Shown in pieces: positions 1 through 5,015 of a stretch of 5,027 nucleotides of DNA. The notes under the pieces are model-generated. The model was given only the letters and a program-made list of their open reading frames with translations. It ran no database searches and was not told the origin of the DNA. Origin of the DNA: Candidatus Omnitrophota bacterium (GTDB lineage: Bacteria; Omnitrophota; Gorgyraeia; Gygaellales; Profunditerraquicolaceae); NCBI GenBank assembly GCA_030018895.1, contig JASEHM010000024.1, positions 3,876 through 8,902 of the forward strand, written 5' to 3'. A program made the position numbers and the translations under genes. The first letter of the stretch is position 1. The number at the start of each line of letters is the position of its first letter.

Positions 1-41
1 AAGATTTACTTTTGCAACACTAACTATTATAGCATCATTGC

Positions 42-190
42 TGTCCAAATTAGCTACCAGAGTGTCATTCCCGCAATCTTTAAGCGGGAATCCACGACGA
101 GAAAAAATCTGGATACCCGCTTTCGCGGGTATGACAAATTTGATATCTTAAAATACATTTCGCGTCGATAAGTAACGTCTAATTTGGACA
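42..190. repeat. Possible MITE-like element bounded by 12-bp inverted repeats
   Basis: The 12-mer tgtccaaattag (42-53) recurs as its exact reverse complement at 179-190, giving a 149-bp unit with perfect terminal inverted repeats and no coding capacity. The 74-nt palindromic element at 63-136 sits inside it, so this looks like one repeat inserted in another. The right part of the unit (145-192) has an inverted partner at 4968-5015, consistent with a dispersed family. I see no clear target-site duplication in the flanks (33-41 versus 191-199), and I do not recognise the family. A pair of regulator-binding sites is an alternative reading. Confidence 0.4.
63..136. repeat. Palindromic dispersed repeat (tgtcattcccgc... 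type), intergenic copy
   Basis: The outer ends are TGTCAT (63-68) and ATGACA (131-136). Inside are two hairpins: attcccgc (67-74) pairs with gcgggaat (84-91), and atacccgc (113-120) pairs with gcgggtat (125-132) across a 4-nt tttc loop. The 12-mer tgtcattcccgc and the 11-mer gcgggaatcca recur exactly at 3503-3514 and 3541-3551. Repeats of this style are widespread in bacteria and are often mistranslated as 'VIPAKAGIQ...MDARFHGHD' peptides. They resemble the dRS3-type attccc/gggaat repeats of Neisseria but with different spacing. It lies upstream of the first gene of the block. Confidence 0.8.
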
Positions 191-192
191 CG
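145..192 (-). repeat. 48-nt imperfect inverted repeat, left copy (partner 4968-5015)
   Basis: The reverse complement of this segment aligns without gaps to 4968-5015, with about 37 of 48 positions identical by hand count. The 15 bases nearest the genes (178-192, tctaatttggacacg) match perfectly and the match decays outward. It ends just before the start codon of the first gene, so it could include part of the operon's 5' untranslated region or promoter. I could not place a convincing -35/-10 pair here. Confidence 0.6.
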
Positions 193-203
193 AGTGATTG
201 AAT

Positions 204-482
204 ATGGACTGGGATATTAACACAAAAGAAAAATTTAAATTATTCATTTCTAAAATCCCTATTTTTCACCGGCGCATTACTGAAGAGACGGTAATTAAAA
301 AAGCTGAGGAGAATGCGCTTCTAAGAAACAGTCAACAGATTCAAGAACAGGATGTATTAGCGGCTTTTTTTTCTGATGTGCCTTCTCCATTTTACAGCAT
401 GATGGTAAGGCTACTAGAGCAAACGGGTTTTGACTATAAAAAATACAGCTTCCCTAAAATCACGGAGCTACGCAAAAATTAA
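204..482 (+). CDS. Small PCP_red-like helical protein (92 aa), function unknown
   Basis: A soluble, charged protein without signal peptide or membrane segment. Residues about 3-50 (WDINTKEKF...IPIFHRR...VIKKAEENA...IQEQDV) follow the pattern of the PCP_red domain (Pfam PF08369), first defined at the C-terminus of the B subunit of light-independent protochlorophyllide reductase: Trp near the N-terminus, a hydrophobic-Pro-hydrophobic-Phe-x-Arg motif, then a helix ending in an acidic segment. Free-standing relatives occur in non-photosynthetic anaerobes, so no chlorophyll role is implied. The second half (AFFSDVPSPFYSMMVRLLEQ, then GFDYKKY) looks like a conserved extension with an aromatic-rich helix. 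I chose the ATG at 204, which puts Trp at residue 3; an in-frame TTG at 198 would add two residues. The Shine-Dalgarno is weak (gag, 192-194). It is the first gene of the block, 20 nt before the reductase. The domain assignment is by pattern only. Confidence 0.65.
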   Translation: MDWDINTKEKFKLFISKIPIFHRRITEETVIKKAEENALLRNSQQIQEQDVLAAFFSDVPSPFYSMMVRLLEQTGFDYKKYSFPKITELRKN

Positions 483-498
483 CGCAAAACTACGCAGA
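470..498 (+). repeat. Three degenerate direct repeats (acgcaaaa-like) at a gene junction
   Basis: acgcaaaa occurs at 470-477 and 482-489, with a variant acgcagaa at 492-499, spaced 12 and 10 nt apart. They span the last codons of the small PCP_red-like gene and the 20-nt gap before the reductase start at 503. The gap has no good Shine-Dalgarno (only gcag followed by an A-run). This could be slippage-generated sequence or a trace of another dispersed repeat; it is too short to be sure. Confidence 0.3.
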
Positions 499-502
499 AA
501 AA

Positions 503-1525
503 ATGAAAATTGCAATAATAGGCGCGGGAGCAATTGGTAATTTAATTGCCGGCTATCTAAAATTAAAAGATGCGGATGTCTCTTTGGTTGGGAAACAGGA
601 TTCAGTTAACGCAATCAAAGAAAATGGATTGCAAATCTCAGGCGTCCGAGGTAATTTTAATATTAAGATTGATACTGCCGATAAATTAAATTATGCGCCG
701 GATTTAGCAATTCTAAGCATAAAGACGCAGGATATAAAAAAAGCAGTAGGAGATAATTTAGATTTTCTTAAAAAAACGCTTATTGTAACTACGCAAAACG
801 GAATCTGCGCGGATGATTTAACTGCAAGGTATGTCCCCAAAGAAAATATCATCTCAAGCATTGTAATGTTTGGCGCAACTTATTTGGAACCGGCTAAGGT
901 AACGCATAATTTTGAAGGCCCCTGGATTATCGGCAGAATATTTGAGAAAGTGGATGAAAAGGCAATTAAGGTAAGCCAAATCTTTGATCAAATTTTTCCT
1001 ACTATTGTTACTGAAGATATAAAAGGGATGAAGGCTGTTAAGATTTTTGTAAACGCCAACAATTGCATTCCGGCGATTTTGGGCATAAGCATGCAAGAAA
1101 CATTTTCAGATATAAATACCAGTCTAATTAGCATCGAGATATGGAGAGAAGGGTTAAATATAATGAACGCAGCAGGGATAAGGCTTGTTTCCTTACCGGA
1201 TTTTCCGGTTGAGCGCATCAAGAAATTAACTTCTCTGCCAGCAATTGAAGCAGCAAAGATATTTAGCGGCATAATGCAAAATTTAAGCAAAGAGCCTTTA
1301 TACGGTTCAATATTGCAAAGCATAAAAAGAGGCAAGCCTTCAGAAATAGATTATATAAATGGCGAGTTCATCTCTTTGGCAGAAAAAAACAATCTAAAGG
1401 CGCCTTTAAATAAAAGATTAGTAGAAATGGTGCATCAGGTAGAACAGACAAAAAGGTTTTTTAGCAGGGAAGAATTGCTGAAATGTTACCAGATTCATGG
1501 ATTGTCCGGTCAAGCCGGACAATGA
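503..1525 (+). CDS. Ketopantoate reductase family (PanE/ApbA-like) NAD(P)H-dependent reductase
   Basis: A cytosolic oxidoreductase of the 2-dehydropantoate 2-reductase family; PanE reduces ketopantoate to pantoate with NADPH in pantothenate/CoA synthesis. The N-terminal Rossmann domain has GAGAIG (7-12), K31 where PanE usually has the phosphate-binding Arg, K74 in SIKTQD, and TQNG (97-100). The C-terminal helical domain has K180 and N184 in VKIFVNANNC, matching E. coli K176 and N180, and E281 in SEIDYINGE, matching E. coli E256. The position equivalent to E. coli N184 appears to be C188, with Asn at 186 and 187, as in many uncharacterised paralogues, so the substrate may not be ketopantoate. 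At 340 aa it is longer than E. coli PanE (about 300 aa). The last residues (about 332-340) and the TGA stop come from a palindromic repeat at 1498-1527. The start fits the family's MKIAIIGAGAIG opening, but the Shine-Dalgarno is weak. No other pantothenate gene is present. Confidence 0.88.
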   Translation: MKIAIIGAGAIGNLIAGYLKLKDADVSLVGKQDSVNAIKENGLQISGVRGNFNIKIDTADKLNYAPDLAILSIKTQDIKKAVGDNLDFLKKTLIVTTQNGICADDLTARYVPKENIISSIVMFGATYLEPAKVTHNFEGPWIIGRIFEKVDEKAIKVSQIFDQIFPTIVTEDIKGMKAVKIFVNANNCIPAILGISMQETFSDINTSLISIEIWREGLNIMNAAGIRLVSLPDFPVERIKKLTSLPAIEAAKIFSGIMQNLSKEPLYGSILQSIKRGKPSEIDYINGEFISLAEKNNLKAPLNKRLVEMVHQVEQTKRFFSREELLKCYQIHGLSGQAGQ

Positions 1526-1527
1526 CA
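1498..1527. repeat. Half-copy of the palindromic repeat, providing the stop codon of the reductase gene
   Basis: It starts with tggat and ends with atgaca, like the right halves of the elements at 63-136 and 3503-3591. The stem is different: attgtccgg (1501-1509) pairs perfectly with ccggacaat (1515-1523) across a 5-nt loop. The reductase's TGA (1523-1525) lies in the terminal atgaca. A further fragment, tcggacaat (1541-1549), follows in the intergenic gap and could pair alternatively with the left arm. There is no U-tract, so this is not a standard terminator. Confidence 0.65.
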
Positions 1528-1575
1528 AGAGAGAAGTGAGTCGGACAATAATGAAAAAAAACAGGACGATAACAC

Positions 1576-2166
1576 ATGATTGATACTCCTTTTCCGAAAT
1601 TAAAACTTACAGTCACCAGCGTACTCGGCCATTGTTATCACGGTTATAAGATAGGTGATGAACTAATTTTGAAGGATTTTACGCATCCGCCGGAATTCTT
1701 CTGCCTCGGCCTTGCGCATGCGCTTTTTCCAGTGATTTATGCCTTAAGTTTTGCAGCAACATTTCCTTTTATGGATAATCAGAGATCGCTTAAGGTAACC
1801 TGTCCTGATGGTGGAAAATTAGAATTTAAGGCAGAGATCCTGGATAAAGAAGGAAAAGCGCAATTTATTCCTAAAGACCAAAATTATAAATGGCCTAATC
1901 CTAAAAAAATGATAATTGAGGTAGTAAAAGCTAAGGGGAAATGCGCTTTTGGCTATAAGATAGGGGACAAATGGGAGACGCAAGGCTTAAAATGTATTCC
2001 TGGATTCTGCGGCGCAGCTTTTCATTGCGCATTCCCTGCGCTTTTTGCCCTTAATTTCGGAGCAAAGTTTTTCTTTATGGAAAATCCGGATTCCATAGAT
2101 ACGGTTACTTGTCCGGATGGGGGAAATATTGTACTTAAAGTAACCAGAGTAGAAACCACCATGTAG
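1576..2166 (+). CDS. Tandem-duplicated TIGR04076-family protein (196 aa)
   Basis: Two copies of a roughly 85-residue module are joined by a short linker (about 90-110). Each copy has G-x-C-x-x-GYKIGD (GHCYHGYKIGD at 18-28, GKCAFGYKIGD at 121-131), then a central F/H/P-rich segment (44-68 and 145-170, both ending F-M-D/E-N), then VTCPDGG (74-80 and 177-183). This matches the pattern of TIGR04076, small Cys-containing proteins of unknown function usually about 90 aa long with one module. Cysteines are C20, C43 and C76 in the first module and C123, C140, C145, C151 and C179 in the second. The extra cysteines in module two could bind a metal or be redox active, but this is unproven. There is no signal peptide. 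An AGGA Shine-Dalgarno at 1563-1566 supports the ATG at 1576. The stop codon lies within a perfect hairpin (2158-2186). Its role in the block is unknown. Confidence 0.85.
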   Translation: MIDTPFPKLKLTVTSVLGHCYHGYKIGDELILKDFTHPPEFFCLGLAHALFPVIYALSFAATFPFMDNQRSLKVTCPDGGKLEFKAEILDKEGKAQFIPKDQNYKWPNPKKMIIEVVKAKGKCAFGYKIGDKWETQGLKCIPGFCGAAFHCAFPALFALNFGAKFFFMENPDSIDTVTCPDGGNIVLKVTRVETTM

Positions 2167-2186
2167 ACCGCGGGGGTCTACATGGT
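2158..2186. repeat. Perfect 12-bp hairpin across the stop of the TIGR04076 gene
   Basis: accatgtagacc (2158-2169) is exactly complementary to ggtctacatggt (2175-2186) with a 5-nt gcggg loop. The left arm encodes the last residues and the TAG stop (2164-2166) of the TIGR04076 gene, and the right arm ends 10 nt before the ketosynthase ATG. No U-tract follows (ttaattaatat), so it is a poor rho-independent terminator. It may be a second family of dispersed palindrome, or a structure that modulates translation or mRNA stability between the two genes. Confidence 0.75.
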
Positions 2187-2196
2187 TAATTAATAT

Positions 2197-3459
2197 ATGA
2201 ATAAGCGGCGAGTGGTTATTACCGGCATCGGCGTAATCTCTCCTAATGGCATAGGCAAGGATAATGTTTGGAAAGCAATGTCTGAAGGGGTTTCCGCAGT
2301 CAAACGTGTTGATGGTTTTGACGTTTCTTTATTTAACACTAAAATAGCTGCAGAGGCGCGGGATTTTAATCCTTTTGAACTTGGGCTTACGCATGAAGAT
2401 GCTATGCGTATGGATAGATACGTCCAGTTTGCAGTAGCAGCAACAAATGAAGCAGTTAAAGATAGTAATCTCAATTTTTCTAAACTCAACCTTACCCGGC
2501 TAGGGGTTTGCCTGGCTAATGCTATTTGCGGAACAAAATATATGGAAGAGGAATTCGCCTTAGTTACCAATGACGGGAAAAACCCCATTGACCCCTTAAA
2601 GGTACGGCCTGATTTATACGACGCAGCTATGTTTAATACGCCGTCAATAGAAATCAGCGCAAAATACGGCTTAAAAGGTATTTGTAATACCTTATCCACA
2701 GGCTGCACTGCCGGAACTGATTCTTTAGGTTTTGGGCTTGAGACTATTCAGGACGGAGAGCAGGATATTATGATCTGCGGCGGAGCAGAGGCGCCGATTA
2801 CCCCGATTACCTTTGGCGCATTTGACGTAGTAAATGTTTTATCCAGCCGCAATGAAAATCCAGAAGGCGCCAGCCGGCCATTTGATAATAAACGGGATGG
2901 CTTTGTTTTATCTGAAGGCGCCGGCATACTAATATTAGAAGAATTGAACCATGCCTTAAAACGCAATGCTCCTATTTATGCTGAAGTAATTGGTTTTGGC
3001 ACAAGCTGTAATGCCTTTCATATGACAGACCTGCCAGCAGACGGAACTGCTATGGCAAACTGTATAAATCTTGCGCTTTTAGATGCCTGCCTTAAACCAA
3101 CCCATATTGATTACATTAACGCTCATGGTTCATCAACCCGTATGAATGATATATTTGAAACCTCTGCCTACAAAATGGTATTTGATGATTATGCCTATAA
3201 ATTGCCAATGAGCTCCTTAAAATCAATGATCGGCCATCCCCTGGCAGCAGCTAATGCTGTAGAATTAGTGGTTTGCGCCATGATTTTTCAAAAAAACATC
3301 CTTCCTCCGACGATAAATCAGGAAGAAAAAGACCCTCGCTGCGACCTGGATTATATCCCTAATCAGGCGCGCCAGAAAAAAGTAAATACAATCATTAAAA
3401 CAAGCAGCGGATTCTCAGGAATACATTCTTCATTAATTTTAAAGAGGTTTGAAGGCTAA
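2197..3459 (+). CDS. KS-alpha/FabF-like beta-ketoacyl-ACP synthase
   Basis: A thiolase-fold condensing enzyme of 420 aa, full length for the family, expected to join malonyl-ACP to an acyl chain by decarboxylative Claisen condensation in the cytosol. The catalytic set is intact: C170 in STGCTAGTD, H310 in NAHGSST, K342 and H347 in SSLKSMIGHPLAAANA. RPFD..RDGFVLSEGAG (227-243) is the usual glycine-rich segment. Several stretches look closer to type II polyketide KS-alpha subunits than to housekeeping FabF: FHMTDLPADG (274-283), PMSSLKSMIGH (337-347), DPRCDLDYIPNQAR (379-392), and the C-terminal SSGFSGIHSSLIL, where FabF has a GFGGTNA-type motif. No chain-length factor partner or acyl carrier protein is visible in the window. 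MNKRRVVITGIGVISPNG is a canonical N-terminus, so the start is secure, although there is no clear Shine-Dalgarno and a hairpin ends 10 nt upstream. Its stop overlaps the next start (TAATG). Confidence 0.93.
   Translation: MNKRRVVITGIGVISPNGIGKDNVWKAMSEGVSAVKRVDGFDVSLFNTKIAAEARDFNPFELGLTHEDAMRMDRYVQFAVAATNEAVKDSNLNFSKLNLTRLGVCLANAICGTKYMEEEFALVTNDGKNPIDPLKVRPDLYDAAMFNTPSIEISAKYGLKGICNTLSTGCTAGTDSLGFGLETIQDGEQDIMICGGAEAPITPITFGAFDVVNVLSSRNENPEGASRPFDNKRDGFVLSEGAGILILEELNHALKRNAPIYAEVIGFGTSCNAFHMTDLPADGTAMANCINLALLDACLKPTHIDYINAHGSSTRMNDIFETSAYKMVFDDYAYKLPMSSLKSMIGHPLAAANAVELVVCAMIFQKNILPPTINQEEKDPRCDLDYIPNQARQKKVNTIIKTSSGFSGIHSSLILKRFEG
3444..3455 (+). promoter_or_regulatory. Ribosome binding site deciding the start of the sugar-nucleotide dehydrogenase
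   Basis: gagg (3444-3447) and gaagg (3451-3455) precede the ATG at 3459, which overlaps the ketosynthase TAA as TAATG. This arrangement is typical of translational coupling. It argues that 3459 is the ancestral start even though the residues that follow include a repeat-derived insertion. Confidence 0.6.
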
Positions 3460-4943
3460 TGAAAAAAATTGTAACAGTTCAGCGTTCAGAAGTAAATCAG
3501 GGTGTCATTCCCGCCCCCGTTTTCACGGGGGTAAACTCCAGCGGGAATCCAGGGTATGACAAAATGGATGCCCGTTTTCACGGGCATGACAAAAACGGGA
3601 GGCGAGAACTTCCGGAAGCTGAACTGTTACCAAATATTTCTGTTGTGGGTTTGGGTAAGCTAGGCTTATGTAGCGCTGTCTGTTTTGCCTCTAAGGGTTT
3701 TAAGGTAATCGGGGTAGATATTGATATTGATAAGATAAATAAAATAAATAAAGGTATTTCTCCGATTGACGAAACAGGTTTGGATGAATTGCTCAAAAAA
3801 GTAAAAGGTAGTTTGCGCGCGACCTCTGATTATAGCGAGGCGATTCTTAGGACCGATATCACCTTTATTGTGGTGGCAACACCAAGCCTTGCTGATGGTA
3901 GTTTCTCTAATGATTATCTTGAGAAGTCTTTGCATAAAATCGGTTCGGCATTAAGAAAGAAGAAAAGCTATCATTTAGTGGTGGTAACTTCAACAGTAAT
4001 GCCTCAGACAGTTGAGACTGTTGTTAAGTTTATGTTAGAGAAAACATCAGGCAAAATTTGCGGCAAGGATTTTGGCATTGCCTATAATCCTGAATTTATT
4101 GCCCTTGGTAGCGTCCTTCATGATTTTCTTAATCCGGATTTTTTGCTTATTGGCGAAATAAGCAAGAAAGACGGGGATATGCTTGAAGATATTTATAATA
4201 GGGTTTGCGAGAATAAGCCGCGCTTTGCCAGAATGTCTCCTTTAAACGCAGAGATTACCAAGATTGCGCTTAACTGCTATGTGACTACAAAGATTACCTT
4301 TGCCAATTCTATTGCGGCAATTTGCGAAAAAGTAAAAGGCGCGGATGCAAATGTTATTGCATCTGCGCTTGGCTTAGATACGCGTATTGGCGCTAAATAT
4401 ATCCGTCCGGGCCTAGGTTATGGCGGCCCGTGCTTTCCGCGCGACAATGTTGCCTTTAGCGCTTTTGCGCGCAGGCTTGAGATTAAGGCAAAGTTAGCTG
4501 AGATGGTTGATGAGGTGAACCGTGATCAGGTAACGCGCCTTATTAAAAGGGTTCATGAAATTTTAGGTGGATTTAAGAGTGATAAAGGCAAAATCAGAAT
4601 TGCGGTATTGGGCCTGTCTTATAAACCTAATACTCCTATTATAGAAGATTCTCAGGCGCTCAACATCACCCAGGTTTTAGTAAGCGAAGGATATAGGGTG
4701 AGCGTATATGACCCGCAGGCCTTAGAAAATGTGCGCGGCGTCTTAGGAGATATGGTAAGGTATGCTAAGGATGCTGATGATTGTATAAAGGATGCAGATT
4801 TAGCGCTCATTGCCGTGCCCTGGCAGGAATTTAAGAAGATAAATTTTAGGAAACTAAGCAAGAAAGTTATTTTTCTTGATTGCTGGAGGCTGTTGGAAGG
4901 CGTCAAGGGGATTAATATTAAATATTTAGGTGCTGGGATATAA
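3459..4943 (+). CDS. UDP-glucose/GDP-mannose dehydrogenase family protein with repeat-derived N-terminal insertion
   Basis: An NAD-dependent enzyme of the UDP-glucose 6-dehydrogenase family, which oxidises a nucleotide sugar twice to the uronate, for example UDP-glucuronate. The Rossmann motif GLGKLG (64-69) is followed by VIGVDID. Family catalytic residues are visible: T179 in TSTVMPQT, E212 in YNPEF, K268 and N272 in EITKIALN, and C325 and D329 in GYGGPCFPRD, with the same spacings as K204/N208 and C260/D264 of the Streptococcus pyogenes enzyme. The C-terminal domain has GLSYKPNTP...EDS (385-398) and VYDP. The exact sugar (glucose, ManNAc or mannose derivative) cannot be told from sequence alone. 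At 494 aa it exceeds the usual 400-450 because about 57 residues precede the Rossmann fold. Residues about 16-45 (VIPAPVFTG... MDARFHGHDK) are the translation of the palindromic repeat at 3503-3591, inserted without breaking the frame. An in-frame ATG at 3564, inside the repeat, would give a 459-aa form. Confidence 0.93.
   Translation: MKKIVTVQRSEVNQGVIPAPVFTGVNSSGNPGYDKMDARFHGHDKNGRRELPEAELLPNISVVGLGKLGLCSAVCFASKGFKVIGVDIDIDKINKINKGISPIDETGLDELLKKVKGSLRATSDYSEAILRTDITFIVVATPSLADGSFSNDYLEKSLHKIGSALRKKKSYHLVVVTSTVMPQTVETVVKFMLEKTSGKICGKDFGIAYNPEFIALGSVLHDFLNPDFLLIGEISKKDGDMLEDIYNRVCENKPRFARMSPLNAEITKIALNCYVTTKITFANSIAAICEKVKGADANVIASALGLDTRIGAKYIRPGLGYGGPCFPRDNVAFSAFARRLEIKAKLAEMVDEVNRDQVTRLIKRVHEILGGFKSDKGKIRIAVLGLSYKPNTPIIEDSQALNITQVLVSEGYRVSVYDPQALENVRGVLGDMVRYAKDADDCIKDADLALIAVPWQEFKKINFRKLSKKVIFLDCWRLLEGVKGINIKYLGAGI
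3503..3591. repeat. Palindromic repeat inserted in frame within a CDS
   Basis: It begins tgtcattcccgc (identical to 63-74), has gcgggaatcca at 3541-3551 (identical to 84-94), and ends with a 27-nt unit (3565-3591) matching 110-136 at 23 of 27 positions. Hairpins: attcccgc (3507-3514) with gcgggaat (3541-3548), cccccgt (3514-3520) with acggggg (3525-3531), and atgcccgt (3568-3575) with acgggcat (3580-3587). The 14-mer cccgttttcacggg occurs twice (3516-3529 and 3571-3584), so this copy has gained an internal extra hairpin and is 89 nt against 74 for the intergenic copy. It encodes about 30 residues of the dehydrogenase. Confidence 0.85.
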
Positions 4944-4967
4944 GATTCAATAACATAAACAATCATA

Positions 4968-5015
4968 CGTGTCCAAATTAGAGCATATGCATCGTCGGTA
5001 AATGCATTTTGAGAT
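4968..5015 (+). repeat. 48-nt imperfect inverted repeat, right copy (partner 145-192)
   Basis: cgtgtccaaattaga (4968-4982) is the exact reverse complement of 178-192. The following 33 bases match the complement of 145-177 at about 22 positions, including the block aatg-c/t-atttt (5001-5010). It starts 24 nt after the dehydrogenase stop. It contains two short perfect palindromes, gcatatgc (4983-4990) and aaatgcattt (5000-5009). The perfectly conserved end faces the genes, so if it is an element terminus, the element extends rightward out of the window. I see no terminator in the 84 bases after the last gene. Confidence 0.6.

Noticed and set aside
63..136. A CRISPR array or riboswitch
   Set aside because: There are no regularly spaced repeats with spacers, and the structure is fully explained as a dispersed palindromic repeat also found inside a coding region.
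140..172. A sigma-70 promoter (ttgata at 140-145 with gataag at 167-172)
   Set aside because: The spacer is 21 nt and the -10 match is poor; the region is also repeat-derived.
1551..1583. A tiny ORF (MKKNRTITHD) overlapping the start of the TIGR04076 gene
   Set aside because: Only ten codons, no ribosome binding site, and it follows repeat-derived sequence; a leader peptide cannot be supported.
2158..2186. Rho-independent terminator between the TIGR04076 gene and the ketosynthase
   Set aside because: The stem is strong but no run of T follows, and the next gene is on the same strand only 10 nt away.
2190..2708. A 172-residue open frame on the minus strand
   Set aside because: It lies entirely antisense to the well-conserved ketosynthase, has no recognisable domain, and its composition is that of a shadow frame.
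3645..4943. A GTG start at 3645 for the dehydrogenase, avoiding the repeat
   Set aside because: It would remove most of the first beta strand right before the GLGKLG nucleotide-binding motif, and it has no properly spaced Shine-Dalgarno.
145..5015. A composite transposon carrying the five genes, with 48-nt terminal inverted repeats
   Set aside because: The perfectly conserved parts face inward and decay outward, opposite to what is expected for the outer ends of an element, and there is no transposase or integrase gene.
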